Positions 36,125 to 46,460 of a stretch of 64,000 nt of DNA are shown piece after piece (the first letter of the stretch is position 1; each line of letters opens with the position of its first letter). This stretch comes from Formicarius rufipectus. Its lineage: Eukaryota; Chordata; Aves; Passeriformes; Formicariidae. The position numbers and the translations under genes were made by a program. Location: the NCBI GenBank assembly GCA_013399695.1, contig VXAU01002308.1, positions 258,749 to 322,748 on the forward strand. The letters are read 5' to 3'. Under the pieces are notes generated by a model. That model was not told the DNA's origin and made no database searches. It worked only from the letters and a program-made list of their open reading frames with translations.

Positions 36125-39100
36125 GCCTTCTGTGTCCTTGTTTCCTCTCCCCAGCCCAGCTTCTACATCGAACCCCAGGTCATGGGAGTTCTCACCCACT
36201 TCCAAAACAGCACAGAAGTTCCCAGTGGGAAAACTGAGGCACAAACCTCCAGCATTGGGCAGTGGTTACACACCACCTGCATGACACAAAGCTGGCTGTT
36301 CCCAACCCTGGGAATAGCCTTCTCTTCCCCTGCAGGGAGCTCCTGGGGTGACATGCCTGAGGCTATCCCTCTGCTTGTGCCATGTCTCCTGTAGATGCTC
36401 TGAGGAGCCCAAGTGGCTTCAGAGCCCTTGTTGGGTACAGGCAGTGCACAGAACTCTCTCTCCAGACCTCGCCTGGGGCTTGCCCAGCTTTGTGTGGACC
36501 CACTCCTGCATGTCCCATCCCTCTTACCCGGGGGACACAGCCCTTGCTGTCTCCCCAGCACACAAGGAGCACGCTGCCACCTTCTCAGTGATCTGCTGGA
36601 TCCCCTCAGCACTGTGCACTGCAGCAGCCAGAGCTGCTCCCAATCCAGCCAATCTCAACCCAAAATAAGGGCTGGCCTCACTGCAGAGACCGGCCTTGGT
36701 CTGGATGTGCATCCTCCTAGGAAGGCAGGATGCTGCCCTGGGAATAAGGTAGAATTAGCCCCGTGGGGAACAGCTTTGGTGTGTTTGGTGGGTGGATTTT
36801 AGAGGCAGGACTGGGCTTCCCTTTCAGCTTGGGGATCATGAACAACAAAAGGCAATAAGGAATCTCCTGGCCTGGCTTCTCTTGCTCTCAACTCCCTGTT
36901 GATAGCACTGGGAGAGCTGCTCCTTGCTTCCTCCCTGTATTGGTGGCACTTAAGGGCTGCAAAAAGCTGGCAAACGCCCCTGTGCTTTGGTCCACTCCTT
37001 TATTTTGTTTCTCCAGACACAAACGTGTAGTTTCTGTTTTGAAACCCCCTGGAAAAGAGGAGCCTCCAGCATCCCCATCCTGCCAGGGGACTGAAAAAAC
37101 CAACCTTGCCAGAAAAAAATATTCCAGCCTGCTGGAGCCAGCCGAGGGGTTTAAAGTGAGAAAGGGTGAATATAAAGGAGGCACCAGGCGAGGCCTGAAA
37201 CAACCTCGTTTTGTTCAGCTTCTGAAAGCAACCGAACCAGCCTGGATGTCAATTTTCTTTTTCTTTCAATGAGATGGTTTGTGGAGGGGCAGGGGTGTAG
37301 CAGCCAGGAGGTGTAGGACTGAGGGTGCTCTGGGTGGTGGCATCGCTTCCCATGGGTGCAGGAGCGGGTGGGACACTGCGGTCCTGCCCAGGCTAAGCCC
37401 GGGTGTGCTCGGGGCCAAGGTCGGTGCCCGGAGGGATGCCAGGGCCCCGGCAGCACCAGACCTGCCCAGGCTTGCTGGTGGCAGCGGGGTTGCAGCCGGT
37501 GGCTGGGGCTGGTCCAGCCCCGGGGCTGCCCCGGCTCGCCCGGCACACACGCGGTGATGGGTTGGGGACCCCCACGCTGAAAGTGTCCCCCCCTTCCCTG
37601 CCACAAGTGGGCAAAGCAACGTGCAACAAAACCCAGAGCACTGCAGAGCGTTTTGGGGCTTCCACCAGAGTGGGGCTGGGGAAGAACCAAGCTCCAAAAA
37701 CTGAGTGGTTATTAAGCACAGGGCAATTACTCCTTTATTATTTATTTCTGCTATTCCTCCAGCCTACTCCCCATCCATCATCCCTCCCTGATGTGCAAAC
37801 ATTGACACCTCAAACCAATCTCTCCTTCACAGAGGGGAAAAAAAATATACACATAAGCCCTTCTTTTCTCTCCCTTTCTTGCCGTGTCTTTCTTTCCCCA
37901 CCATTGAGTGTGGGGCTGGCATGGAGCCATTCTGGCAACAGCCGGCTTTCACTTGCTAATCATCCTAAATATTGAAAATCAACGCCTAGAATAAACAGCT
38001 CAAAGATTGGGGCCATCTCTGCTCTGTTTGGAAATGCTAATCTCGGTGCCTTTTGTTTTCCTTGTGTGGATTTGGTGCCTTGAGTTTGGAGGAGGTCACA
38101 GCTCAGGGGTTCTCTCTCCATCCCCAGATTTCTAAAAATTTTTCTCACTTCTTCGTGAAAAATTCAGCCCATTTTAAGATCCAAGGCTGGGATGGCTGGA
38201 GTGGTGAGGGGGGAGAAGGGGGAAACAGGATGGAGGAGGGTAGGGAAAGGACTTGCCTTGCATAGCAATGAATGAACCTCCAAAGTTTGGGAAAAATCAA
38301 GTTCCCAAACATGCACCCAGGAGTTCACATGGATGTGAAGTCCCTTGGGAACCCCACTCCGACAGGAAAATCTGCTTGATACAGCAGGTTCCTGGTGGGA
38401 ATGGGATGGGGATGGCACTGGGGCAGCGTGACCCTCCTGCAGGGCGCGGTTTCGGGGCACCTCAGGGACTCCCAGCTCCTGTGACACCGATTCTTTTTAG
38501 AGGGTTTTATATTTGCGGGTCTGAAGGTGCCACAGCAAACCCCACTCAGCCTGTGCCGGGTCTCACGGCGGGACTCCGATGGCTTTGCCCGCAGCGATCA
38601 GGCTGCATGTAAATACCTCCCTGCTGAGATGCAGGGACGATGGGGGAGGTGGCTTTGAGGACAGAGGGGAGGGAAAAAGCCCCTGATCCCTGTTTTTCAG
38701 CAGAGCCCAGCGGGACCCGAGGCACCCGCACCCCCTCGATGGCTCTCAGCACCCTGACGGGAAAACTGAGGCAGGGCAAGGCGGTGGAGCAGAACCTGGT
38801 TCACCGGGACGAACTTTCAGAGCACACCTTCACCCTGTTTTCGGTCCTGTTTTTGGGGCTTGGGGGTGGCGAGGGCTGCGCACCGCGGGGAGCGCATCCA
38901 GCAAAAGTCCTCCGCTTGTCGCACCTCCCGGAGCTGCGGGATGGGTCAGTGGGCTGTTGCCAGTGGCTGTTCCTGGCTGGCACAATGTGCTGGCAGGCCA
39001 GGGCTTGCCCTGCGGCGGGGGGAGCGCCGCCGGCTGCTCCACAATGCAATAGCCCCTGCCTTAAGTGCCGTCTCGAGGAGACGCTCGGCATGCTGCCCTT

Positions 39101-42100
39101 TCTCCTCCTCCTCATCCCCACCATCCCCTCGACATCCCCTCGATGGGGTTGCAGCCCCACAGGGCTCCTGCTCCCCTAGCTCAGCCCATGCCAGCGAAGT
39201 GGACCCTGCGGGCATGGGGGGGACACATCGAGCCCCCGCCGTGGAGGGGCTGAGCTGCCGGAGCAGTGCCAGACTCGCCTGCTCCTTGAAGGGGAAACCA
39301 CGTCATTCCAAGGCTGAAACTTGGCCGGTTTGCAAACAAGCACCGGGGCCGCGGGGATTTCTTTACAAAGGCTGGGGTTTTTTGTCAGGTGGTTTATTTC
39401 CAGGTTTGGAGCGTTAGGACTAGCCCACATCCTGATATTGTGGTTGGTTTGTTTGTTTGTTTTGGGTTTTGTGTTTTGGGTGTTTGTTTTGGTTTTTTTT
39501 TACAACAATCGTGGCAGTGAGAAAATCGCTTTAGAAATCCAAAGCAAGCACGTTCCTTTGGTGTCTGACTCCTGGGGATGGTCCTCAAACACCCCAAAAA
39601 GGTGCAAGCAGGTGCAGGCTGCGGGCTCTGCACCCCCTGGACGCAGTTGACCTGCTGTGGGCAGAGCCAGGCAGTAAAGGCAATCCGTGGGTGGGCAGCT
39701 GCACTAGGGGAATGGCCCAATTCGGAGCAATGTGGCCATAAATCCTGAAGATTCGGGGGTTATGGATGGGACCAGCCGGGATGAGCAGCGTGGGGATGTC
39801 GGGCACGGATGCATCCCTTGGGATGCTCCTATCCTGCGCATGGGGACCACTGGGCTGGGGGCTGGCACGGGCAGCGGGAGGGCTCAGGGGCATTACGAGA
39901 GGCGGGTGTTGACCTAGAAATCGCAAAGAATTTGGCTTGGTGTCGCGCTGGTGGGCGGTGCGCCAGCCTGGCTGCCGAGGGAAGCGCGGCTCCGCTGCGG
40001 AACGGCGCTCCTTTCCCCGTGCCAGGGCCGGGAGGGGTGACTGCAGCCTGCCCCGGGAGCTCTGAGAGCATTGTGGGCTCGCTGGTGTCAGGGGTGGGAT
40101 GTTTATCGCTCCGACCAGAGGCATTGCTGTATGACTGTGCCAGGGATTTGGGTTTGCTCCTTCGGGGAGCGCTTGCTCCCACCCAGTACGGGGTCGGTGC
40201 CAATTCTCAGCTGGGCAACGGGGTGGGGGAGCAACCTTGCAAGTGCTGGGGGGAGTAATAATGCTCCATCCTGGCAGCTTTCGGTTACGAGACACATTAA
40301 CAGGCAGGAATGTGCAAACATCCAAAGGTCGGAGCTGTGCGAGGCGGCGGCTCCGGTCCCCGGGAGCGCAGAAGGCAGAGGCAGAACCCCCGTGCCCCAC
40401 TGCAGACAGACAGAGACGGTGGAGGAGCGTCCCCTTTGCATGGGTTTGTTGGACCTGCACCCTCAGCAGACCCCGTGGCCTTGCTAGGCAGCTCCTTGCC
40501 ATCCCTGAGAGGATTCCTGCCCAGGGGATGGGGCCAGATGCAGCCCTACACGGCCTCCCTGATCCTGTCAGGCGAGGGGACTTATGCCCGACACCAGCCC
40601 GCAGGGCAAACACCCCCCTTCCTTCCCCAGCAACGTGGCATAGAAAGAAAATGAGCATCGGCCCCCAGCCCGGCCCCCAGCTCGCAAAATACCGTGCCCT
40701 GTGGTTGCCCCTGTCCCCTGGACCAAAGTTCCTGGTGCATGCACACACATCCCACCCATCCTAAACGCCTCTGGGAACCTCCTGCTCCAGGAAGGAGAGG
40801 AAGGGCTCAGCCATGTGCTGGGTGGCACCTCGCTGGTCCCAAGGATGTGCCAGCTCCTTGGTGGCCCGAGGATTTTGACTGGAGAAAGAGGTGTCTCTAC
40901 CCTGTTCCCCCCACTCCCGCAGAGCACTAAGCAAACAGTGATGAGGGGAACCTCGTTAATCCTGGTCTTTCATTTACAAAAAGGTATTTAGAGCTGGCTC
41001 TGCAGGCACTTATCAGAGCATAGGGGAGGTTTTCCCAGCAGGTCCTTAATTCCCTCTGCAAATAAAGCTGGAGGGAGGGAGAGCACAGCTTGTGTCTATG
41101 GTAGATGAGGGCTTGGGGGGGACTTTTGGGGCCAGCCTTGAAGAGGCTGATCCCCAGGAACTCCTTCCTACAAGGAGCAGGGAGAGTCGTTGAGGGATTC
41201 CCGGTCAGGGGAGTGTTTGGGTGCTGTTTCAGGGTGATTCCTGCCATGCCACATATTTTCCCTGGAGCAGCAAGGGTGGTCAGGGCTGCTGTAGAAAGGA
41301 CTGGGAAGCTGCTCCACGCGGACCTGGTTTTCCGGGAGCTCTGCACATCCCTTTGGATGTGCACTGCAATGCTCCAGACCCAGACCAGGATCAAAGCGAA
41401 GTCAGTGGGGCTGGGGCGTTACCAGGGAGGCAAAGTCCTCTGCTGGATTTGGTTCCTGTCTCATCTGTTCAAGCTCATGGACACATAACAGCCCCAGGAC
41501 ATGCCCAGCCACATTCCATGCCCTATCTGTGCACACTCACTGTCTCTTCCAGGGGGTCCCCCCTTAGAACCCCAGCTGGAAGGGAAAATCAGGTTCTTGT
41601 CAAGAAGCGCAGAGCTCCTAGTTTTTCTGTGTGTGGATTAATTTGTCTAAAGATTAATCACTTTCTCTATCCAGCTGACCTGAAGGGAGACAGACCAGGC
41701 TGTGTCTGGGAAGGAGATGAGGGCACTGGTGATGATGTTCCTATGTGTTCTCACAACGTGGGGCACTGGAGGGTCACAGAGCCTGGGACAGCCCCGCAGC
41801 CCAGAATGAAAATTTTGTAATTTTATGTTAATCCTGGTTCCTCTGTATTCTGATCTCTCTCCCACATCAAATGCAAAACCCTTTTGGAGGCTCCTGGCTG
41901 TATTAATCTGGTTCTGCCCTCACTGCCACACACTGCATCCTTGCAGGCAACTCCTGTGGCTTGGGAATGCTGTTGCCCTGTCCCCTCCCCACTGTCCCCT
42001 CTGTGCAGGAGTGGGATTAACCCTGCAAGTAGGAGGCAAAGACAGGCATAATTAGGGTGTTTTTTTTTTTCAATAAAATGGTTATTTTTTTTAACATAGG

Positions 42101-44030
42101 AACTGTTCCTGGTGTGGGTGGCACGGAACCACAATGCAGGGGACAGAAAGTCCCTGCTTTAAGAGCTACTATTAATTGAATTTATCCAAATCTTGTCAAG
42201 ATTACACTTTTGTACAATAACTTCTGCCACCATAGAGGCAGACAATAGAAATGTGGTTTTGGGGGAATATCTGGGTCTTCCCAGTGACTCACTGCCAAGC
42301 CCTGAGCAGGCAAAGCAAAACCCCTCTCTGCCTCAGTTTCCCCACCTGCAAAGCAGGTTCAGTTCTCTTTTCGGTGACATTTTGGGTGACCAACACCCTG
42401 AACACCTTGTCCTCAGAGAGCACTGACTGTCACGTCCCACAAGGACTACTTCCTCATGCCTGTGGTGGTGAAAACTCCCGTTGCTGAACAACAGGCTCAT
42501 GAAGTTGTTTGAACCCCATGGTCTCCACACCCCAAAGGTGTCGGGCTCCGACCTGACCCCGGGGTTTGGAGTCCTGGGACCATTTTTGCTTGGCAAATGC
42601 TGCAAGAAGGACCCCTCAGACCTTTTATTAGCACACCTCCACCCCAGGGAATGCTGCACTGAGGACTGTGCTGGCTGTGTTTTCCACCTCCTGTGCCCGT
42701 GCTGGGAGTGAAAAATCCCTTCTCCAGGGGAGCAAAAGAGGCTTTTCCCCGTTGTGGAGTGGGAAGCACGAGGTGACTCAGCATTCCTCCACGGTCCCTG
42801 CTGTGTGAGAGCCCTGGCAGGGCGGGAAGAGTGGCGCGGCCGGGCTGCTCCGGCGGGAAGGAGACCGGGATTGTCCTGGAGCTGCTGCTGCACCCACTGC
42901 TGGGGAGACAGCCAGGCATGAGCTGGGAGGGGGGGATTGACAGCCCAGAGGCCCCGTGTTTGAACACCCCTTCAAACTGCAGCGATTCTACCCTTTTCTT
43001 TTTTAACCAAAGTAACTTTGACTCTTTCCATCTGGCCAGGAGCCATTTTTTTTTCTTTTTTTTCCTGCTGCTTCCTCTTGGATGTGGTGTTACACCTCAC
43101 ATTTGCAGAGTCCAGCAGCTTTTATATGATGTGTTGGTGGACTTTCTGTGCATTTATTCACTCCTTACCACCCCACATGGCAGCTGTGATACGGGTTGGG
43201 TGCCTCTATCCCACTCACCCTCCTTGCTGCGAGGGATGTCACTCCCATGAGTGGTGAATGAGCTTTATTCCTGTCTTTTCAGCAGATAAATAGTATTAGG
43301 GGGGGGAGCAGGCACAGCTGTTCCCCAGGGTCAGTCAGGGAAGCTTTCCTTTTGGCTCTGGCTGCCCTTTGAATGAGGGGGTGAGTGCTGGCAGAAAGGG
43401 CATGGAATGCTGTAAGGAGAGAAAAAGGGTGAAAAACCACTTCCCAATCATACCAGCCCATTGCGGGGAACCACAGGAGGCACTGAGGCATCTTCCCTCT
43501 CATACCCTCAAGATCCCCTTTATCAGGTGTCCCTACAAAACAAGGGCAGGCAGTTGTGGCCAGGCAGTGTCACACAGACACAGAGCCTGGGCACGCCTGT
43601 GGACAGGGTGGGTTATGAAATCCGTTGAAGCTGTGGAACAAAAGAGCTCCTTGGGGATTGTTTCAGCTTCTTTCCAGAGCCTGGTGTGGTTTGACAAGGG
43701 TGAAGACAGATGGGAACACTCTGGCCCCTTGCTGTGGCAGGAGTCTTTCCTTGGAGTGGCTGGGACTGCAGGCACTGAGGGAACCAGAGCCCTGCTCCAA
43801 GCTGGAGGAGGTTTAGGAGGATGCAGAACCCACCATGTGTGATACCTCTGTCCCGTGCTGCAGGAGGGAGCAGGTATCTGCTTCCCTGTGGGAATAACCT
43901 TCCTCTCCAGAAAGCAGATGCAGGACACTCCTCCAAATACACTCCTGTAAATGCCTCTGCTTCCATAATTCCTGTTAAGATTTCTGTGATTTCATTTCCC
44001 TGGGCCCAAACCTCTGCAATCTCCTTCCAC
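36125..44030. other. FOXJ1-EXOC7 intergenic region
   Basis: No recognised protein exon in 7.9 kb. CpG-rich blocks occur at about 37360-37560, 38420-39300 and 39900-40420 and might be regulatory or promoters of a non-coding RNA. AT-rich patches with homeodomain-like ATTA cores lie at about 37940-38060. An isolated AATAAA at 42072-42077 has no matching gene. The longest open frame in the window (antisense, 40748-39585) lies here but does not resemble a known protein. Confidence 0.5.
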
Positions 44031-44032
44031 AT

Positions 44033-44350
44033 CTATTGTGCACAAAAATCAGATTTACTACCCCGGGTGCAACAAGCCAATAATTATACACTCAAGAGAG
44101 ATGTGGATTATTTATTCCAGAGTCACACAAGCCTGGGTGCTTGGTGGAACTCCACAAACCAAACACACCAACTTACCAAAATTTTTTACCACTTACCTAT
44201 ATTAGCAAACAAAGGAATTGGTGTTCATGAGCTACAAGTTACATAGTTCTCTTACTAATTAGTATTCTGTCTTCTGTTGGCTAATGATTCTCAACCTAAT
44301 TAGTCCCACCCTTTCTCTTCTTTTGGGTTGGTGGTCAAGATCTCCCCCTG
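44033..44350 (-). mobile_element. Possible LTR or other dispersed-repeat fragment
   Basis: Abrupt switch to AT-rich sequence. It contains the reverse complement of AATAAA (ATTTATT near 44108-44115) and a composition unlike the flanking GC-rich DNA, and it continues into the overlap unit that starts at 44355. This resembles a minus-strand LTR tail, but no terminal repeats or target-site duplication could be fixed. A repeat-library search is needed to name it. Confidence 0.3.
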
Positions 44351-44689
44351 CCAGAATTCCCTGTGACAGTCACAGCAGATGCAGCACAGTTGCTGACTTG
44401 GCTTTATTGGATTCTTCCTTACCCTGGGGGTTCTGCAAAATGTCCTTGTGGCCCATAAATTCTGTGTCCTTTGTGGCCACCATCCTCCTTCCCAAGCGTT
44501 GTTTGTAGGCCTGAGATCATCGAAGCATGTCAAGCCCTAAACCTCAACAAGGCAGTTTTACCAGCGGGTATTTTGCTTTTCCAACACCTGGACAGTCACT
44601 TAGAGCCTGTGAGCTGCTGCTTCACAGATTAAACCTCCCTCCTCGGCAATTAGACTTGAAAGAAGGCAAAGATCAGACATCAAAGAACA

Positions 44690-44950
44690 CCCTCAAGAGA
44701 ATTTTACACAACAGTGCCACGCTCAGGACGAGAGCCTCAGGCTGCGCTGGGGCAGGTTCAGGCCGGACCTGAGGGGGAATCCCTCCATAGGAAGGGTAAC
44801 CAGATATTGGAAGGGGCTGTGCAGGGTGCGTGGTGGACTCACCGCCCCCGGGGGGTGTTTAAGCACAGAGGGGACGTAGCGACAAAGCGGTGTTTGCTCA
44901 CAGGTTGGTCTCGGTTGGCTCTTTCCCGACCCCATTCCCTCAGGGTTCCA
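44690..44950 (+). mobile_element. CR1 3' end, sense on + strand
   Basis: Contains the CR1 landmarks in sense orientation: GGCTGCGCTGGGGCAGGTTC, TATTGGAAGGGGCTGTGCAG, GTGGTGGACTCACCG, GGTGTTTAAGCACAGAG and GCTCACAGGTTGG. Diverged from the common avian consensus. Repeated at 45507-45767 by the assembly overlap. Confidence 0.7.
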
Positions 44951-44999
44951 CACCCGCCACTCCCAACATGGCCGCCCCCACCGCCACTCCCAACACGGC

Positions 45000-45155
45000 G
45001 AAGGGTGACCACATATTGGAAGGGGCTGTGCACAGTGTGTGGTGGACTCACCGATCCTGGGGGTGTTTAAACACAAAGGGGACACAGCACAAGGCAGTGT
45101 TTGCTCACAGGTTGGCCTCAGAGATCTTTTCCAACCCCATCCCCTCAGTTCTCCA
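45000..45155 (+). mobile_element. Second, shorter CR1 3' end in tandem
   Basis: Repeats the previous element from GAAGGGTGACCACATATTGG through CTCACAGGTTGGCC and TCTTTTCCAACCCCATCC. Separated from the first by about 50 bases of CCGCCACTCCCAACATGG-type sequence. The pair looks like a local tandem duplication of one CR1 end plus adjacent promoter-proximal sequence. Repeated at 45817-45972 by the assembly overlap. Confidence 0.65.
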
Positions 45156-45170
45156 CACCCGCCACACCCA

Positions 45171-45171
45171 N
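45171..45171. other. Single N, contig join
   Basis: One ambiguous base exactly between the two identical 816-base copies; marks the join of two contigs without overlap merging. Confidence 0.95.
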
Positions 45172-45987
45172 AATTCCCTGTGACAGTCACAGCAGATGCA
45201 GCACAGTTGCTGACTTGGCTTTATTGGATTCTTCCTTACCCTGGGGGTTCTGCAAAATGTCCTTGTGGCCCATAAATTCTGTGTCCTTTGTGGCCACCAT
45301 CCTCCTTCCCAAGCGTTGTTTGTAGGCCTGAGATCATCGAAGCATGTCAAGCCCTAAACCTCAACAAGGCAGTTTTACCAGCGGGTATTTTGCTTTTCCA
45401 ACACCTGGACAGTCACTTAGAGCCTGTGAGCTGCTGCTTCACAGATTAAACCTCCCTCCTCGGCAATTAGACTTGAAAGAAGGCAAAGATCAGACATCAA
45501 AGAACACCCTCAAGAGAATTTTACACAACAGTGCCACGCTCAGGACGAGAGCCTCAGGCTGCGCTGGGGCAGGTTCAGGCCGGACCTGAGGGGGAATCCC
45601 TCCATAGGAAGGGTAACCAGATATTGGAAGGGGCTGTGCAGGGTGCGTGGTGGACTCACCGCCCCCGGGGGGTGTTTAAGCACAGAGGGGACGTAGCGAC
45701 AAAGCGGTGTTTGCTCACAGGTTGGTCTCGGTTGGCTCTTTCCCGACCCCATTCCCTCAGGGTTCCACACCCGCCACTCCCAACATGGCCGCCCCCACCG
45801 CCACTCCCAACACGGCGAAGGGTGACCACATATTGGAAGGGGCTGTGCACAGTGTGTGGTGGACTCACCGATCCTGGGGGTGTTTAAACACAAAGGGGAC
45901 ACAGCACAAGGCAGTGTTTGCTCACAGGTTGGCCTCAGAGATCTTTTCCAACCCCATCCCCTCAGTTCTCCACACCCGCCACACCCA
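45172..45987. repeat. 816-base direct repeat, copy 2 (start of right contig)
   Basis: Same sequence as 44355-45170. It then continues without a break into the EXOC7 promoter, so this copy is the one in true context. It carries CR1 ends at 45507-45767 and 45817-45972. Confidence 0.95.
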
Positions 45988-46460
45988 ACATGGCGGCGCC
46001 GCCCTCCCGCTACTCCCAACATGGCCGCCCCCACCGCCACTCACAACATGGCCGCCCCCATCGTCTCCTCCCCGGGCCTGCCTCGCGCAGCGCCATTCCC
46101 AAGATGGCGGCGCGCTGTCGGCGCCTGCGCGGCGCCGCTCCCAAGATGGCGGCGGGGTGGTGAGGGCCGGGCGCGGCGGGGCCGAGCGGCGGAGCGGACC
46201 CGGCGCGATGATCTCCACCGATTTGGTGTCGGCCCGCAGGAGGGAGATCGAGGACAAGCTCAAGCAGGTGCGGCTGGGATGGGGACCCGCTGCAGGCGCT
46301 GCTCCCAGGCCTACATCCCCGTGGCGTTGCCGGGGAGACCGGGCTGGGCCTGGGGGTCCCGTCCGGGGCCGGGGCAGTCCGGGGGTCCCCCGAGGGTCTG
46401 GTCACTCCGCTCTGGGCCTGGAAGCGTCCCCAGGTTCCCGTCAAGGCCTGGTTTTGGGGG
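45980..46460 (+). promoter_or_regulatory. EXOC7: EXOC7 CpG-island promoter with YY1-like and NRF1-like sites
   Basis: CpG-dense sequence around exon 1. YY1-type motifs: AACATGGCGGC at 45987, AACATGGCCGC at 46018 and 46045, AAGATGGCGGC at 46101 and 46143. An NRF1-like GCGCCTGCGC lies at 46121-46130. No TATA box. These motifs are typical of housekeeping promoters, consistent with a broadly expressed exocyst gene. The transcription start is not fixed by sequence. Confidence 0.75.
46208..46267 (+). CDS. EXOC7: EXOC7 exon 1
   Basis: Encodes 20 residues starting MISTDLVSARRREIEDKLKQ. The SARRREIEDKLKQ part matches the conserved Exo70 start, while residues 3-7 differ from mammals. The donor is GTGCGG, an acceptable but weak site. 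The frame is open upstream into CR1-derived DNA, but this ATG is preferred by homology. Confidence 0.93.

Larger units (their letters stand above)
44355..45170. repeat. 816-base direct repeat, copy 1 (end of left contig)
   Basis: Runs from AATTCCCTGTGACAG to the last base before a single N at 45171. Every stretch compared is identical to copy 2 at a constant offset of 817. The right end coincides exactly with the N and copy 2 begins exactly after it, as expected from two overlapping contigs placed end to end rather than a biological duplication. Confidence 0.95.

Noticed and set aside
42072..42077. AATAAA in the FOXJ1-EXOC7 interval
   Set aside because: No upstream gene ends here; it lies in a T/A-rich run and is probably chance.
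44527..45887. Repeated identical open frames of 81, 118 and 70 codons
   Set aside because: They lie in CR1-related sequence and appear twice only because of the unmerged contig overlap.
44355..45987. Genuine segmental duplication of the EXOC7 upstream region
   Set aside because: The repeat boundaries coincide with a single N on both sides and the copies show no divergence, which fits an assembly overlap better.
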